Shown piece after piece: positions 1 to 8,545 of a DNA stretch of 64,000 nucleotides. Source of the DNA: Actinoallomurus bryophytorum. GTDB lineage: Bacteria; Actinomycetota; Actinomycetes; Streptosporangiales; Streptosporangiaceae. A program made the position numbers and the translations under genes. Under the pieces are notes generated by a model. It was given only the letters and a program-made list of their open reading frames with translations. It searched no databases and was not told the DNA's origin. Position 1 is the stretch's first letter, and every line of letters starts with the position of its first letter. The DNA lies in contig NZ_VFOZ01000001.1 in assembly GCF_006716425.1 (NCBI RefSeq), positions 1,426,001 through 1,490,000 on the forward strand, read 5' to 3'.

Positions 1-318
1 GCGCAGCACGGCGAGGCGCTGGCCGACCGTGTCCGAGCGCGGCGACAGGCGCTCGTGCGGGAGGGTCTCCCACGCCGGGAAGGCGGCCACACCCGCCGGG
101 TCGAGCAGGCTCGTCAGGGCGGCCGTCAGGTCCTCGGCCTCCCGCTCGGTCGCGGTGACCATCAGCACGGGGCGCCCGCGCCCTCGGGCGAACGCGGCGC
201 CGATGAGCGGCCGCAGCGCGGGTGGCGCGATCAGATCGAGACGCCCGCCGCCCGCGGCGGCCGCCGCGGTGAGCGCAGGATCGGAAGAGGCAACGTCGAG
301 CAGTCCGGAAAGGGTCAT
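1..318 (-). CDS. mfd: Transcription-repair coupling factor Mfd, N-terminal part (cut by window start)
   Basis: Reading the minus strand from an ATG at 318 gives 106 open codons that run off the window. The product contains the segments FPAWETLPHERLSPRSDTVG and VLMVTATEREAEDL, which match the N-terminal UvrB-like module of Mfd, the ATPase that removes stalled RNA polymerase and recruits UvrA. The RecG-like translocase part would lie outside the window. Mfd is the conserved neighbour of pth in many actinobacteria, yet here pth starts about 31.5 kb away, so the genes between look inserted. Confidence 0.9.
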   Translation of the reverse strand, partial: MTLSGLLDVASSDPALTAAAAAGGGRLDLIAPPALRPLIGAAFARGRGRPVLMVTATEREAEDLTAALTSLLDPAGVAAFPAWETLPHERLSPRSDTVGQRLAVLR

Positions 319-501
319 GAGCCCATCAAAGGTGAGGCAGCGCGAAACCCCCGAGAGCCGTGGCACCCCGGGGTTCCCAGCTTACGCGCACGTCGTTACC
401 ACAACGCGCGGCTCCCGGGCGAACGGGTAAGACGAAACGCACCACACGGACAAAGCCGATTGCGAACACGATCCATAGGCGGGCGACTACTCTCCGGAGT
501 T

Positions 502-1218
502 GTGACCGACCTGCGAACACCGCCGATCCACGACGGTGGCCTGTTCCCAGCACGAGTCCGGGAGTACGCCTACGAGAGACCCCTGCAGCGGCTGGCCATC
601 CTCGACGCCGGCTGCGGATGGGCCGACGAGATCGACCTCGGCCCGGCCGGGGAATCGGTCGAGCGTGCCATCACCGGGATCGACGACGACCTCCCGGCGC
701 TGCGCGCGCACACGCGGACCCGCCGCGACCTCGACAGCTGGCAGCTGGGCGACCTGCGCACCGTACCCATGCCGCCACGGGTGTTCGACGCGGTGCGCGC
801 GTCGCACCTGATCGAGAGGATCTCCCACGCGGAGCTGGTGCTCGACCGGTTCGTCGCCGCGCTGAAGCCGGGCGGCCTGATGGTCGTGCGCTTCCGCGAC
901 CGCGACACCGTGTTCGGCTTCCTCGACCGCCGGCTGCCGCACTGGCTGCGGCCTCTGCTGTGGCATTCGGAGCAGCCGCCGCCGGTGGCCTATGACCGGG
1001 TCGCGTCCCTGGAGGGAATGCGCTGGTACTGCATGATGCGCGGGCTGGTCATCGCCGAGGAGTACACCTCGCGGGACACCATGACCGGCTTCGGCCGTCT
1101 CATGGGGGCCGCGTTCCGCACTTTGTCGCTTCTCAGCCGAAACCGGCTGACTTCGGCGTACAGCGAGGTCACGATGGTGATCCGCAAGCCCGAAAATCGC
1201 TTCGCGCGCATCATCTGA
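502..1218 (+). CDS. Class I SAM-dependent methyltransferase
   Basis: A GTG at 502, closely preceded by GGAG at 496-499, starts a product of about 238 residues. It has a Rossmann motif I (LDAGCG, residues 34-39), an acidic residue region after strand 2 (GIDDD) and a post-motif typical of type 11/12 methyltransferases (ALKPGGLMVVRFRD). The frame stays open further upstream, but that extension is low-complexity and resembles no family. The substrate cannot be read from the sequence. It lies just before the APS kinase gene at the edge of the polysaccharide region, so a sugar or lipid acceptor is possible. It is divergent from mfd. Confidence 0.7.
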   Translation: MTDLRTPPIHDGGLFPARVREYAYERPLQRLAILDAGCGWADEIDLGPAGESVERAITGIDDDLPALRAHTRTRRDLDSWQLGDLRTVPMPPRVFDAVRASHLIERISHAELVLDRFVAALKPGGLMVVRFRDRDTVFGFLDRRLPHWLRPLLWHSEQPPPVAYDRVASLEGMRWYCMMRGLVIAEEYTSRDTMTGFGRLMGAAFRTLSLLSRNRLTSAYSEVTMVIRKPENRFARII

Positions 1219-1279
1219 GGCGTCCTGTGCAGCGCGTACAGTGCAATGGACAGGCGGTCGAACACGAACGGAGTCCGCG

Positions 1280-2797
1280 TTGACCACCGAAACCGGCGAG
1301 CTGCGCGATCTACCCTCTCTCACGCCGGGCCCGGCCGAGCTGGCCGACCTGGAGCTGCTGCTCAACGGCGCCTTCCACCCTCTCACCGGGTTCCTCGGCG
1401 CGGTCGACTCGGCGACCGTCGCGGCGGCCGGACGGCTCGCGGACGGCACCCCTTGGCCGGCCCAGGTGACGCTCACCGTCCCTGAGGACCTCGTCAAGGA
1501 GGACCGCCTCGTCCTGACCGACCCGGAGGGCGTGCCGCTGGCCGTTCTCACCGCGACCGAGGCGTGGGAGGAGCCGGCGCCGGCCGAGGGGTTCCCCGAG
1601 GCCGACCCGCTGCGCACCTCCACCGCTCCGGGGTGGCGGGTGGCCGGTCCGGTCACGCCGCTGCGCGCTCCCGAGCACGGTCCGTTCCGCGGCCTTCGCC
1701 TGCCGCCGGACGACGTACGCGCCGAGCTCGCCGGCGCCGTGACGCTCGCCATCGCGACCCGCACGCCGCTGCACCGCCGCCAGCTGGGACAGCTCCGCCA
1801 GCTCGCCGAAAAGCTCGGGGCACGCGTCCTCGTGCTGCCGCTGCTCGGCGAGGGCCACCACGACTCCCTCGTACGCGCGGTGCTGAGCGTCCGCCGTGAG
1901 CTGCCGGCGGACACCCTGGTCGTGCCGGTGCCGCTGGCCGAGCGCCCGGGTCGCGACCTGCTGCTCGGAGCACACGTCGCCGCCGCGTACGGCGCGACGC
2001 ACCTGTTCGCGCCGGAGTTCACCGCGGCCGACGAGGAGGCCGCGCCGCTGGTGCTGGCCGCGCCGGAGCCGTGGGCCTACGACGAGAGCCTCGAGGTGTG
2101 GCGGCCCACGTCCAAGATCGACCCCGACCACGTACGCGAGGATCCGACCGACACCGAGCTGGCCGGCCTCCTCGACCGGGACGAGGAGATCCCGGAGTGG
2201 TTCACCACTCCCGCGGTGGCGCGGGAGTTGCGGCGCGCCCACCCGCCGCGGCACGGACGCGGCATCACCGTCTTCTTCACCGGACTGTCCGGATCGGGCA
2301 AGTCCACGGTCGCGCGCGGCCTGGCGGACGCTCTGGTCGAGCGTGGCGGCCGCACGGTCACGCTGCTGGACGGCGACGTCGTACGCCGCCTGCTCTCGGC
2401 CGGCCTGACGTTCTCCCGCGACGACCGCGACCTCAACATCCGGCGCATCGGCTATGTCGCCGCGGAGATCACCCGGCACGGCGGGGTGGCCATCTGCGCG
2501 CCCATCGCCCCCTACGCCCGTACGCGCGCGCAGGTCCGCCGCATGGTGCGGGCGGGTGGCGACTTCGTGCTGGTGCACGTGTCCACGCCACTGGAGGAAT
2601 GCGAGCGACGTGACCGCAAGGGCCTGTACGCCAAGGCGCGAGCGGGCCTCATCCCGGAGTTCACCGGCGTCTCCGACCCGTACGAGGCGCCCGCGGACGC
2701 GGAGCTGACCCTCGACACGTCGCGGATGTCCCCCGAGGACGCCGTCGCGCGGGTGTTCGACTACCTCGCCGAGGGCGGCTGGATCCGCCTCGGCTGA
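1280..2797 (+). CDS. cysC: APS kinase fused to a degenerate ATP-sulfurylase-like domain
   Basis: A TTG at 1280 has GGAG six bases upstream, a better start than the ATG-like upstream options. The 505-residue product has two parts. Residues 1 to about 310 resemble ATP sulfurylase (GAFHPLTGFL near residue 29; GATHLFAPEF), but the nucleotide-binding signature usually read QTRNPLHRAH is ATRTPLHRRQ (159-168), losing the Gln, the Asn and the second His of HxxH. Residues 325-505 are a complete APS kinase with Walker A GLSGSGKS (335-342), DGD and the APS-binding DRDLNIRRIGYVA. The protein should make PAPS from APS, while the sulfurylase half is probably inactive. CysD and CysN at 27-29 kb would supply the APS. 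Confidence 0.85.
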   Translation: MTTETGELRDLPSLTPGPAELADLELLLNGAFHPLTGFLGAVDSATVAAAGRLADGTPWPAQVTLTVPEDLVKEDRLVLTDPEGVPLAVLTATEAWEEPAPAEGFPEADPLRTSTAPGWRVAGPVTPLRAPEHGPFRGLRLPPDDVRAELAGAVTLAIATRTPLHRRQLGQLRQLAEKLGARVLVLPLLGEGHHDSLVRAVLSVRRELPADTLVVPVPLAERPGRDLLLGAHVAAAYGATHLFAPEFTAADEEAAPLVLAAPEPWAYDESLEVWRPTSKIDPDHVREDPTDTELAGLLDRDEEIPEWFTTPAVARELRRAHPPRHGRGITVFFTGLSGSGKSTVARGLADALVERGGRTVTLLDGDVVRRLLSAGLTFSRDDRDLNIRRIGYVAAEITRHGGVAICAPIAPYARTRAQVRRMVRAGGDFVLVHVSTPLEECERRDRKGLYAKARAGLIPEFTGVSDPYEAPADAELTLDTSRMSPEDAVARVFDYLAEGGWIRLG

Positions 2798-2887
2798 GCG
2801 GCTCCGACCTGCCAGGAGTCCGGGGCCGCATGTTCGCCGGAGGGTATGATTGGTGCAGTTTGCCCAGTTTGCCGGTAGGACATACAG

Positions 2888-3871
2888 ATGCACTTCGATT
2901 ACACGATGGCGGCGGGTGCGCTGCTGGTCTCGGTCATCGTCGGCCTGACCGGTATGGGCGGCGGCGCCCTCATGACCCCGATGCTCACCGTGTTCTTCGG
3001 TGTGCCACCACTGGCCGCGGTCTCGAGCGACCTCGTCGCCGCCGCGATCATGAAGCCGGTCGGCAGCCTCGTGCACCTGCGCCACGGCACCGTCAACCTC
3101 CGCCTCGTCGGCTGGCTCTGCGTCGGATCGGTGCCGTCCGCGTTCTGCGGCGTCCTCATCGCCCGCGCGCTGGGCGACGGCAACGAGGTCCAGAACGTCA
3201 TCTCCAAGGCCATGGGGGTGGCCCTCCTGCTGGCCGCCGCGGGGCTCGCCATCCGCGGCTACATGGCCATGAAGGACCGGGCCTCGCGGCGTACCGACCG
3301 GCGCACGGCCGAGCCGGGATCGCCCGCCTCGACGGCGCCACCGGTCATCACCGTACGGCCCGTGCCCACGGTCCTGGTCGGGATCATCGGCGGCCTGAGC
3401 GTCGGCATGACCTCGGTCGGATCGGGATCGCTCATCATCGTGACGCTCCTGGCGCTGTATCCCGCGCTCAAGGCGAACCAGCTCGTGGGCACCGATCTGT
3501 TTCAGGCCGTGCCGCTGGTGTGGGCCGCCGCGCTCGGCCACATCCTGTTCGGCGACTTCCAGCTGGAGGTCACGACCGCACTGCTGGCCGGGTCCATCCC
3601 CGGTGTGATCATCGGCTCCCTGATCTCGGCGCGCGCGCCCGGCGGGCTGATCCGGCGGATCCTGGCGTTCGTGCTGCTGGCGTCCGCGCTGAAGATGTTC
3701 GGCATCGGCAACCTCACGCTGCTCTGGACGCTGGCCGCAGTGGCCGCCGGGGCCGGGGCGGCATGGATGCTGATCCGCACCGCGCACGGCCTGCGCCCGC
3801 TGCCCTCGCTTCGCCCGGCCGCCGAAGCGGCCGGCGAGGAGACTCGTCACGACCCGGTCGCCCGCCCTTAG
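2888..3871 (+). CDS. TauE/SafE-family membrane transporter (putative sulfite/sulfonate exporter)
   Basis: The 327-residue protein is mostly hydrophobic helices and carries both internal repeats of the family: GLTGMGGGALMTP near residue 19 and the second-half counterpart GMTSVGSGSL. A hydrophilic loop of about 35 residues separates the halves. AGGA lies eight bases before the ATG. TauE/SafE proteins export or import sulfur anions or other organic anions. Its position directly after the APS kinase gene suggests handling of sulfite or a related sulfur compound, but the family is broad and the substrate is inferred only from context. Confidence 0.8.
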   Translation: MHFDYTMAAGALLVSVIVGLTGMGGGALMTPMLTVFFGVPPLAAVSSDLVAAAIMKPVGSLVHLRHGTVNLRLVGWLCVGSVPSAFCGVLIARALGDGNEVQNVISKAMGVALLLAAAGLAIRGYMAMKDRASRRTDRRTAEPGSPASTAPPVITVRPVPTVLVGIIGGLSVGMTSVGSGSLIIVTLLALYPALKANQLVGTDLFQAVPLVWAAALGHILFGDFQLEVTTALLAGSIPGVIIGSLISARAPGGLIRRILAFVLLASALKMFGIGNLTLLWTLAAVAAGAGAAWMLIRTAHGLRPLPSLRPAAEAAGEETRHDPVARP

Positions 3872-4033
3872 CCGGTCGGCCGGACCCGGTCGCTCCCATT
3901 TCACATCTTTCACAGCAAGAACGTCGATCACGGGCAACAATGAGGTCTCGATCGATCCCCTCACGCAAAATCTCGTCCACGGGCTGTGATAGACAAGCTC
4001 GGTTCACGGGTGAAGAAAATTGGGAGCAAAGCC

Positions 4034-5305
4034 ATGCGCCGACGCGTGCTCAGTGCGGCCTCAGCCGTCATAGCCGCCGCAGCCGTCACCGCGGGGGCCA
4101 CCGCGCCTGCGGCCGATGCCGACATCGCGCAGAGCGCGGTCGTCTCGGCGAACCCGGTCAACACGACGCCGAACGTCACCGACGGTACGGTGCGCGCCAT
4201 CGCGGTCGTCGGGACCAAGGTCGTTGTCGCGGGTAACTTCGACCACGTGCAGAACGCCGGGTCGACCACGAACATCGCGCGGCACAACATCTTCTCCTTC
4301 GACTCCAAGACCGGGAAGGTCGACACCAAGTTCGTCCCGAAGGTCGACGGCACCATCTACGCGCTGCAGCCGGGCACCTCGGGCAGCGTGTACGTCGCCG
4401 GTTCGTTCACCAACACCAACGGCGCGGGTCTCGGCAGCCTGACGAAGCTCAACGTCGCGGACGGCAAGGCCGTCAAGGGCTTCAACGCCCGCATCGGCCA
4501 CGGCCTCGTCTTCGCGATGATCCGGCGCGGCAGCCACGTCTACATCGGTGGTGAGTTCACCACGGTCGCCGGCGCGACGCACGCTCCTCTCGCCCGGGTG
4601 GACGCCACGACCGGCAAGGCCGACGCCAAGCTGAACCTCTCGGTGACCACTCCGCGCCAGGGCGCGCTCAAGATCTACAAGCTGGCGGTCGACCCGGACG
4701 ACACGAAGCTGGTCATCGACGGCACCTTCACCAAGGTGGCGGGTTCGCGCCGCTACCAGATCGCGATGATCAACACCACGGGCACGCCGAAGCTGAGCAC
4801 CTGGGCGACCGAGCGGTACTCCACCCCGTGCAGCTCCTCCTTCGACACCTACATGCGCGGCATCGACTTCGCACCGGACGGCTCGTACTTCGTGGTCGTC
4901 ACGACCGGCGCGCCGCACGGCACGAGCCAGCTGTGCGACTCGGCGGCCCGCTGGGAGAGCAGCAAGACCGGCGCCGGCCAGAACCCCACGTGGGTGAACT
5001 GGACCGGCGGTGACACCCTGCTGTCCGTCTCGGTGACCGGCAAGGCCGTCTACGTCGGCGGCCACCAGCGCTGGCAGGACAACCCGCAGGGCCACGACAG
5101 CGCCGGTGCCGGTGCCGTCTCCCGTCCGGGCATCGCCGCGCTGAACCCGACCGGCGGCAAGGCCCTGTCCTGGAACCCGACCCGCACCCGCGGTCACGGC
5201 GTCGAGACCCTCGTCGCCACCTCCAGCGGCCTGTTCGTGGGCAGCGACACGGACGAGCTCGGCCACGAGTACCACGGCCGCGTGGGGATGTTCCCGCTCT
5301 CGTAG
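4034..5305 (+). CDS. Secreted beta-propeller protein with delta-60-type repeats
   Basis: The ATG at 4034 has a strong GGGAG seven bases upstream and opens directly into a signal peptide (three Arg, then an Ala/Val-rich core, cleavage probably near AADA-DI). The remaining residues are tandem blade units with the pattern VYVAGSFT..., VYIGGEFT... and V-x-VAGNF, which resembles the delta-60 / DUF5122 family. Length is 423 residues. No catalytic motif is visible; an extracellular binding or structural role is likely. It is a close paralogue of the N-terminal half of the convergent gene at 5571-8363 and has a strong hairpin terminator right after it. Confidence 0.75.
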   Translation: MRRRVLSAASAVIAAAAVTAGATAPAADADIAQSAVVSANPVNTTPNVTDGTVRAIAVVGTKVVVAGNFDHVQNAGSTTNIARHNIFSFDSKTGKVDTKFVPKVDGTIYALQPGTSGSVYVAGSFTNTNGAGLGSLTKLNVADGKAVKGFNARIGHGLVFAMIRRGSHVYIGGEFTTVAGATHAPLARVDATTGKADAKLNLSVTTPRQGALKIYKLAVDPDDTKLVIDGTFTKVAGSRRYQIAMINTTGTPKLSTWATERYSTPCSSSFDTYMRGIDFAPDGSYFVVVTTGAPHGTSQLCDSAARWESSKTGAGQNPTWVNWTGGDTLLSVSVTGKAVYVGGHQRWQDNPQGHDSAGAGAVSRPGIAALNPTGGKALSWNPTRTRGHGVETLVATSSGLFVGSDTDELGHEYHGRVGMFPLS

Positions 5306-5345
5306 CCCGCGCCTCCACCGCCCCTGGGCGGAGGACCTGAACACG

Positions 5346-5379
5346 ACGACGCCGCCGGACCTCGGTCCGGCGGCGTCGT
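5346..5379 (+). terminator. Hairpin terminator after the beta-propeller gene
   Basis: A perfect 16-base-pair inverted repeat (5346-5361 with 5364-5379) with a minimal loop follows the stop codon by about 40 bases and is trailed by TTCTGTT. Confidence 0.85.
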
Positions 5380-5522
5380 TCTGTTAGGAGTACTCGGCGC
5401 CGATCCGTGCTCCGAGGAGGTCTCGCCGCACGTCCGGCCGAGCCGTTCCGGGCTCACCGCCGCGTTCACGGTGAGCCCCCGCAGCCGTCGCACCTTGCGG
5501 CGGGGTACGGCTCAAAAGACGG

Positions 5523-5556
5523 AGGCCGGGCGGTGGATCTCTCCGCCGCCCGGCCT
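5523..5556 (-). terminator. Hairpin terminator for the minus-strand PKD/propeller gene
   Basis: Arms 5523-5533 and 5546-5556 are exact inverted repeats of 11 bases with a 12-base loop. It lies 15 bases beyond the stop of the 5571-8363 gene. Confidence 0.7.
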
Positions 5557-5570
5557 CTGCCGCTATCTCG

Positions 5571-8363
5571 TCACTGGTTCGGTGCCAGCACGATCGTCCA
5601 CGTCAGGGCGCGGCTCGCCGCGTCCGTAGTGGCGTTCAGGCCGCCGTACGTCCCGGTGGAGACCGTCCCGCCGGTGTCGGCGACCAGTGAGGTGACCCGC
5701 CCGCTGCCGCTGCCGATCGAGGTGCCTCGTGCGGTCACGCCGCTCGGGGCGTTCCACGCGCCGGTCGTGGACGACTTGTCCGACCAGTACGACACCACCC
5801 AGCTGCCGGCCACCGAGACCGTCGCCGTCGGCGAGGTGTGCGACGTGGTGGTGGCCGCGTCGCCCGCCTTGGTGGCGGTCGCCACCGGCGCCGTGAGGCT
5901 GGTGCCCCGATAGGCGAGGACCCGCAGGTTGACCTTGGCGAAGTCGCTGAGGCCCACCGACACGGTGTGCCCGGCGTCCGCCGCCACCGCGACGCGCTGC
6001 CAGACCGTGGACACGGCCGTGCCGACCGTCTGGGTGCCGACCTGCTGCCAGCCGGCGGGCGGCGTGATGGTCCTGGTCGAGTCGTTGGACGTGAGCGTAA
6101 GCAACAGCCCGTCCCCGGCCTGGACCGCCGCGGGAACCGTCACGGTCGCGTTCGTGGTGTTGGCGTTGTACACGTCCGTGCCCACGTAGTCGATGCTCGC
6201 CGCGTTCGTGTGCACCTGCTGGGAGGCGGTGCCGGTGCCGCCACGGTCATCGGTGACCGTGAGCTTGACGGTGTAGGTGCCCGCCGCCGCGTACGTGTGC
6301 TGCGGTGTGGCGCCCGTGCCCGTCGAGCCGTCGCCGAAGTCCCAGGCGTAGGACGTGACGGACCCGTCCGCGTCCGTCGAGCCGGTGCCGTCGAAGCCAC
6401 AGGCGAGGTGCGTGCAGTCGGCGGTGAACGCGGCGGTGGGCGGGGTGTTGGGGACGCCCGCGTACAGGAACACGCCCTGGCCGCGCCAGTCACCGTCGTC
6501 CACGACCGCGGGTGTGCCCGACGGCACGCCGCCGGCGAAGTCCAGGCTTCGCAGCTTCCCGTCGGAGGTGCTGACGTAGTACAGCTTGCCGCCGGCGGTG
6601 AACATGCCGCCTACCGTGCTCCAGTCGACGCCCGGCAGGTTGCCGCTCGCGGCGACCTCCAGCGCCGCGACGACGCCGCTCTCGGGGTTGAAGCCGCGGT
6701 AGTAGAGGGACGAGGTGCCCCGCGTGTAGTACAGGCGGCCGTCCGCGTAGAACATGCCCTTGACCGACTTGACCTGGTTGTGCCAGTCGGTCTCGCTGAC
6801 CAGCGCGTCGGCCCCGTCGACCGCCGTCGCCGTCCCGAACGTGTGGCCGTCGAAGGAGCGCCGCGACAGCGCACCGGTCGAGGTTCCGGTGTAGAGGTCG
6901 TTGTTGATCATGAAGGCGCCGCGGATGGTGCGCCAGTCGATCCCACCGGTGTCGTCCGTGGTGACGGTGCCCGCGGTGGTGCCGTCGAAGGAGCGGTGCC
7001 CCAAGGAGTTCACCGTGGCCGTGCCGCCCGAGTAGACGTTGCCGGGCAGTGTGCCCGTGTACTGCGTGGGCAGTGCCTCACCTCCGGCCGTCGGGAACAT
7101 CGCGATCTTCTGGTGGGTCTCCCCGCCGGTCTCGTCGGTGTCACTGGCCATCCACAGCCCCTGCGAGGTGGCCAGCAGGTCGAAGACGCCGACGCCGCGG
7201 GTCCGCCCCGGATTCCACTGGAACGGCATGCCGCTGGCCGGGTCGAGCGCGGCGATGCCGGAGCGCTCGACGGCGCCCTGGCCCGGCGAGTCCGAGCCGA
7301 ACGGGTTGTTGGACCAGCGGAAGTGGCCGCCGATGTACACCGCGGACTCGGTGACCTCGACCGCGTACGTCGTGTCGCCGCCCGTGTAGGTCGTCCAGGT
7401 GGGCTGGAGGTTCGTTCCGGTGGCCGCCGTCTCCCAGCGGGACTGCGTGTCGCACGGCTTGGAGGTGCCGCCGGCCGCTCCGGTGGTGGAGACGACGAAG
7501 AACCTCCCGTCCGGTGAGACGTCGACGTCGCGCATGTAGGAGTCGAAGGACACCGAGCAGTCGGCGGCGTACCGGCTCGTCTGCCAGTCGGCGAGCTGCG
7601 CCGTCGAGCCGGTGAGGTTCAGCATGACGATCTGGGGCCGTGACTGGCCGCCGACCGTGGTGAAGTTGCCGACCGCCATCAGCTTGGAGCCGTCCGGCGT
7701 GACGTCCATCTTGTAGACGAGTGTGGTGCCGTCGTTCTGCGTCCCGGCGAACGGCAGGCTCTGGAAGGCGTCACGCCGTCCGGTGTCGGGGTTCAGCGTG
7801 GCCAGCGCGTTCTGGGCCACCCCGTCCACGAGGTCGAAGTTGCCGCCGATCCACAGCCGTCCGCCCGCCAGGCGCAGGTCCTTGACCCGGGCGTCGACGT
7901 TGGGCGTGAATCCGGCGACGGGCTGGCCGGTGTCGGCGTCGAGCCGCGCCAGGACCTTGTGCGCGACGCCGTCGATGTGGGTGAAGAGACCGCCGAGATA
8001 GATCGACTTGCCGTCGGCCGCGGGCAGCAGCGCGGTCACCTCACCGTCGACGGACGGCTTGAAGGAGTCGTCGATCGCGCCGGTGGTCGCGTTGAAGGCG
8101 AGAATCCGGTCACGGTCGACGACCGTCGACGAGCCGGCCGCCTTCACCTGGGTGAAGTTGCCGCCGATGAAGATGCGGTCGCCGATCTGCACGACCGACT
8201 GGACGTCACCGTCGACGAGGTTGGGCGTGAAGTCGACCGGGTTCGCGCTGACGATCTTGTTGGGCTGGCCGGCCGCGTGTGCGGGCGACCCTGCCGTCGT
8301 GGTGACGAGACCGGCTGCCAGCAGCAACCCGGCCCCACCTGCGATGAAACTGCGAAGGCGCAC
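5571..8363 (-). CDS. Secreted multidomain protein: beta-propeller, PKD domain, C-terminal beta-sandwich
   Basis: A GTG at 8363 with AGGAG six bases upstream starts a 930-residue protein with an obvious signal peptide (VRLRSFIAGGAGLLLAAG...AHA). Residues of about 35-410 form a propeller closely similar to the product at 4034-5305, including a shared cysteine-containing SFDSYMRDVDVSPDG segment. A middle region with repeated 'RSFDG' and 'YYRGF' units follows. A PKD domain comes next (NTPPTAAFTADC, then YAWDFGDGSTGTG and HTYAAAGTYTVKLTV). The last 160 or so residues form a Thr/Val-rich beta-sandwich. PKD modules usually mediate binding at the cell surface or to polysaccharide. It is convergent with its paralogue, so the pair probably arose by inverted duplication. 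Confidence 0.8.
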   Translation of the reverse strand: MRLRSFIAGGAGLLLAAGLVTTTAGSPAHAAGQPNKIVSANPVDFTPNLVDGDVQSVVQIGDRIFIGGNFTQVKAAGSSTVVDRDRILAFNATTGAIDDSFKPSVDGEVTALLPAADGKSIYLGGLFTHIDGVAHKVLARLDADTGQPVAGFTPNVDARVKDLRLAGGRLWIGGNFDLVDGVAQNALATLNPDTGRRDAFQSLPFAGTQNDGTTLVYKMDVTPDGSKLMAVGNFTTVGGQSRPQIVMLNLTGSTAQLADWQTSRYAADCSVSFDSYMRDVDVSPDGRFFVVSTTGAAGGTSKPCDTQSRWETAATGTNLQPTWTTYTGGDTTYAVEVTESAVYIGGHFRWSNNPFGSDSPGQGAVERSGIAALDPASGMPFQWNPGRTRGVGVFDLLATSQGLWMASDTDETGGETHQKIAMFPTAGGEALPTQYTGTLPGNVYSGGTATVNSLGHRSFDGTTAGTVTTDDTGGIDWRTIRGAFMINNDLYTGTSTGALSRRSFDGHTFGTATAVDGADALVSETDWHNQVKSVKGMFYADGRLYYTRGTSSLYYRGFNPESGVVAALEVAASGNLPGVDWSTVGGMFTAGGKLYYVSTSDGKLRSLDFAGGVPSGTPAVVDDGDWRGQGVFLYAGVPNTPPTAAFTADCTHLACGFDGTGSTDADGSVTSYAWDFGDGSTGTGATPQHTYAAAGTYTVKLTVTDDRGGTGTASQQVHTNAASIDYVGTDVYNANTTNATVTVPAAVQAGDGLLLTLTSNDSTRTITPPAGWQQVGTQTVGTAVSTVWQRVAVAADAGHTVSVGLSDFAKVNLRVLAYRGTSLTAPVATATKAGDAATTTSHTSPTATVSVAGSWVVSYWSDKSSTTGAWNAPSGVTARGTSIGSGSGRVTSLVADTGGTVSTGTYGGLNATTDAASRALTWTIVLAPNQ

Positions 8364-8531
8364 GTGGCTCTCCTGTTTCCGCGCGCCCTCACCCGGCCGG
8401 GCGGGGGAGGCCGCCGAGGGAGCTTGATTAGCGTGCGCAAGCAATCTAACGGTTCCGGTCGGTCGATAGATCACCTTCTGGTCTCATATATCCGTTACAC
8501 GGCTTCCGCCACTCTCCCAGGCAGGGGTCGT

Positions 8532-8537
8532 TATAGT
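8532..8537 (+). promoter_or_regulatory. Candidate -10 box for the polysaccharide operon
   Basis: TATAGT lies nine bases before the ATG of the lipoprotein gene, so transcription would begin almost at the start codon. No convincing -35 box is visible at the usual distance. Confidence 0.3.
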
Positions 8538-8545
8538 GCGCTGCC

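Noticed and set aside
55-501. N-terminal extension of the first methyltransferase
   Set aside because: It overlaps mfd on the other strand and is low-complexity; the GTG at 502 fits the family.
1310-3964. Very long minus-strand open frame opposite the APS kinase and TauE genes
   Set aside because: Its product is Arg/Gly/His-rich without any domain; it is a GC-driven shadow of two well-supported plus-strand genes.
5838-7517. Long plus-strand open frame opposite the PKD/propeller gene
   Set aside because: Composition is that of an antisense frame and no motif or ribosome-binding site supports it.
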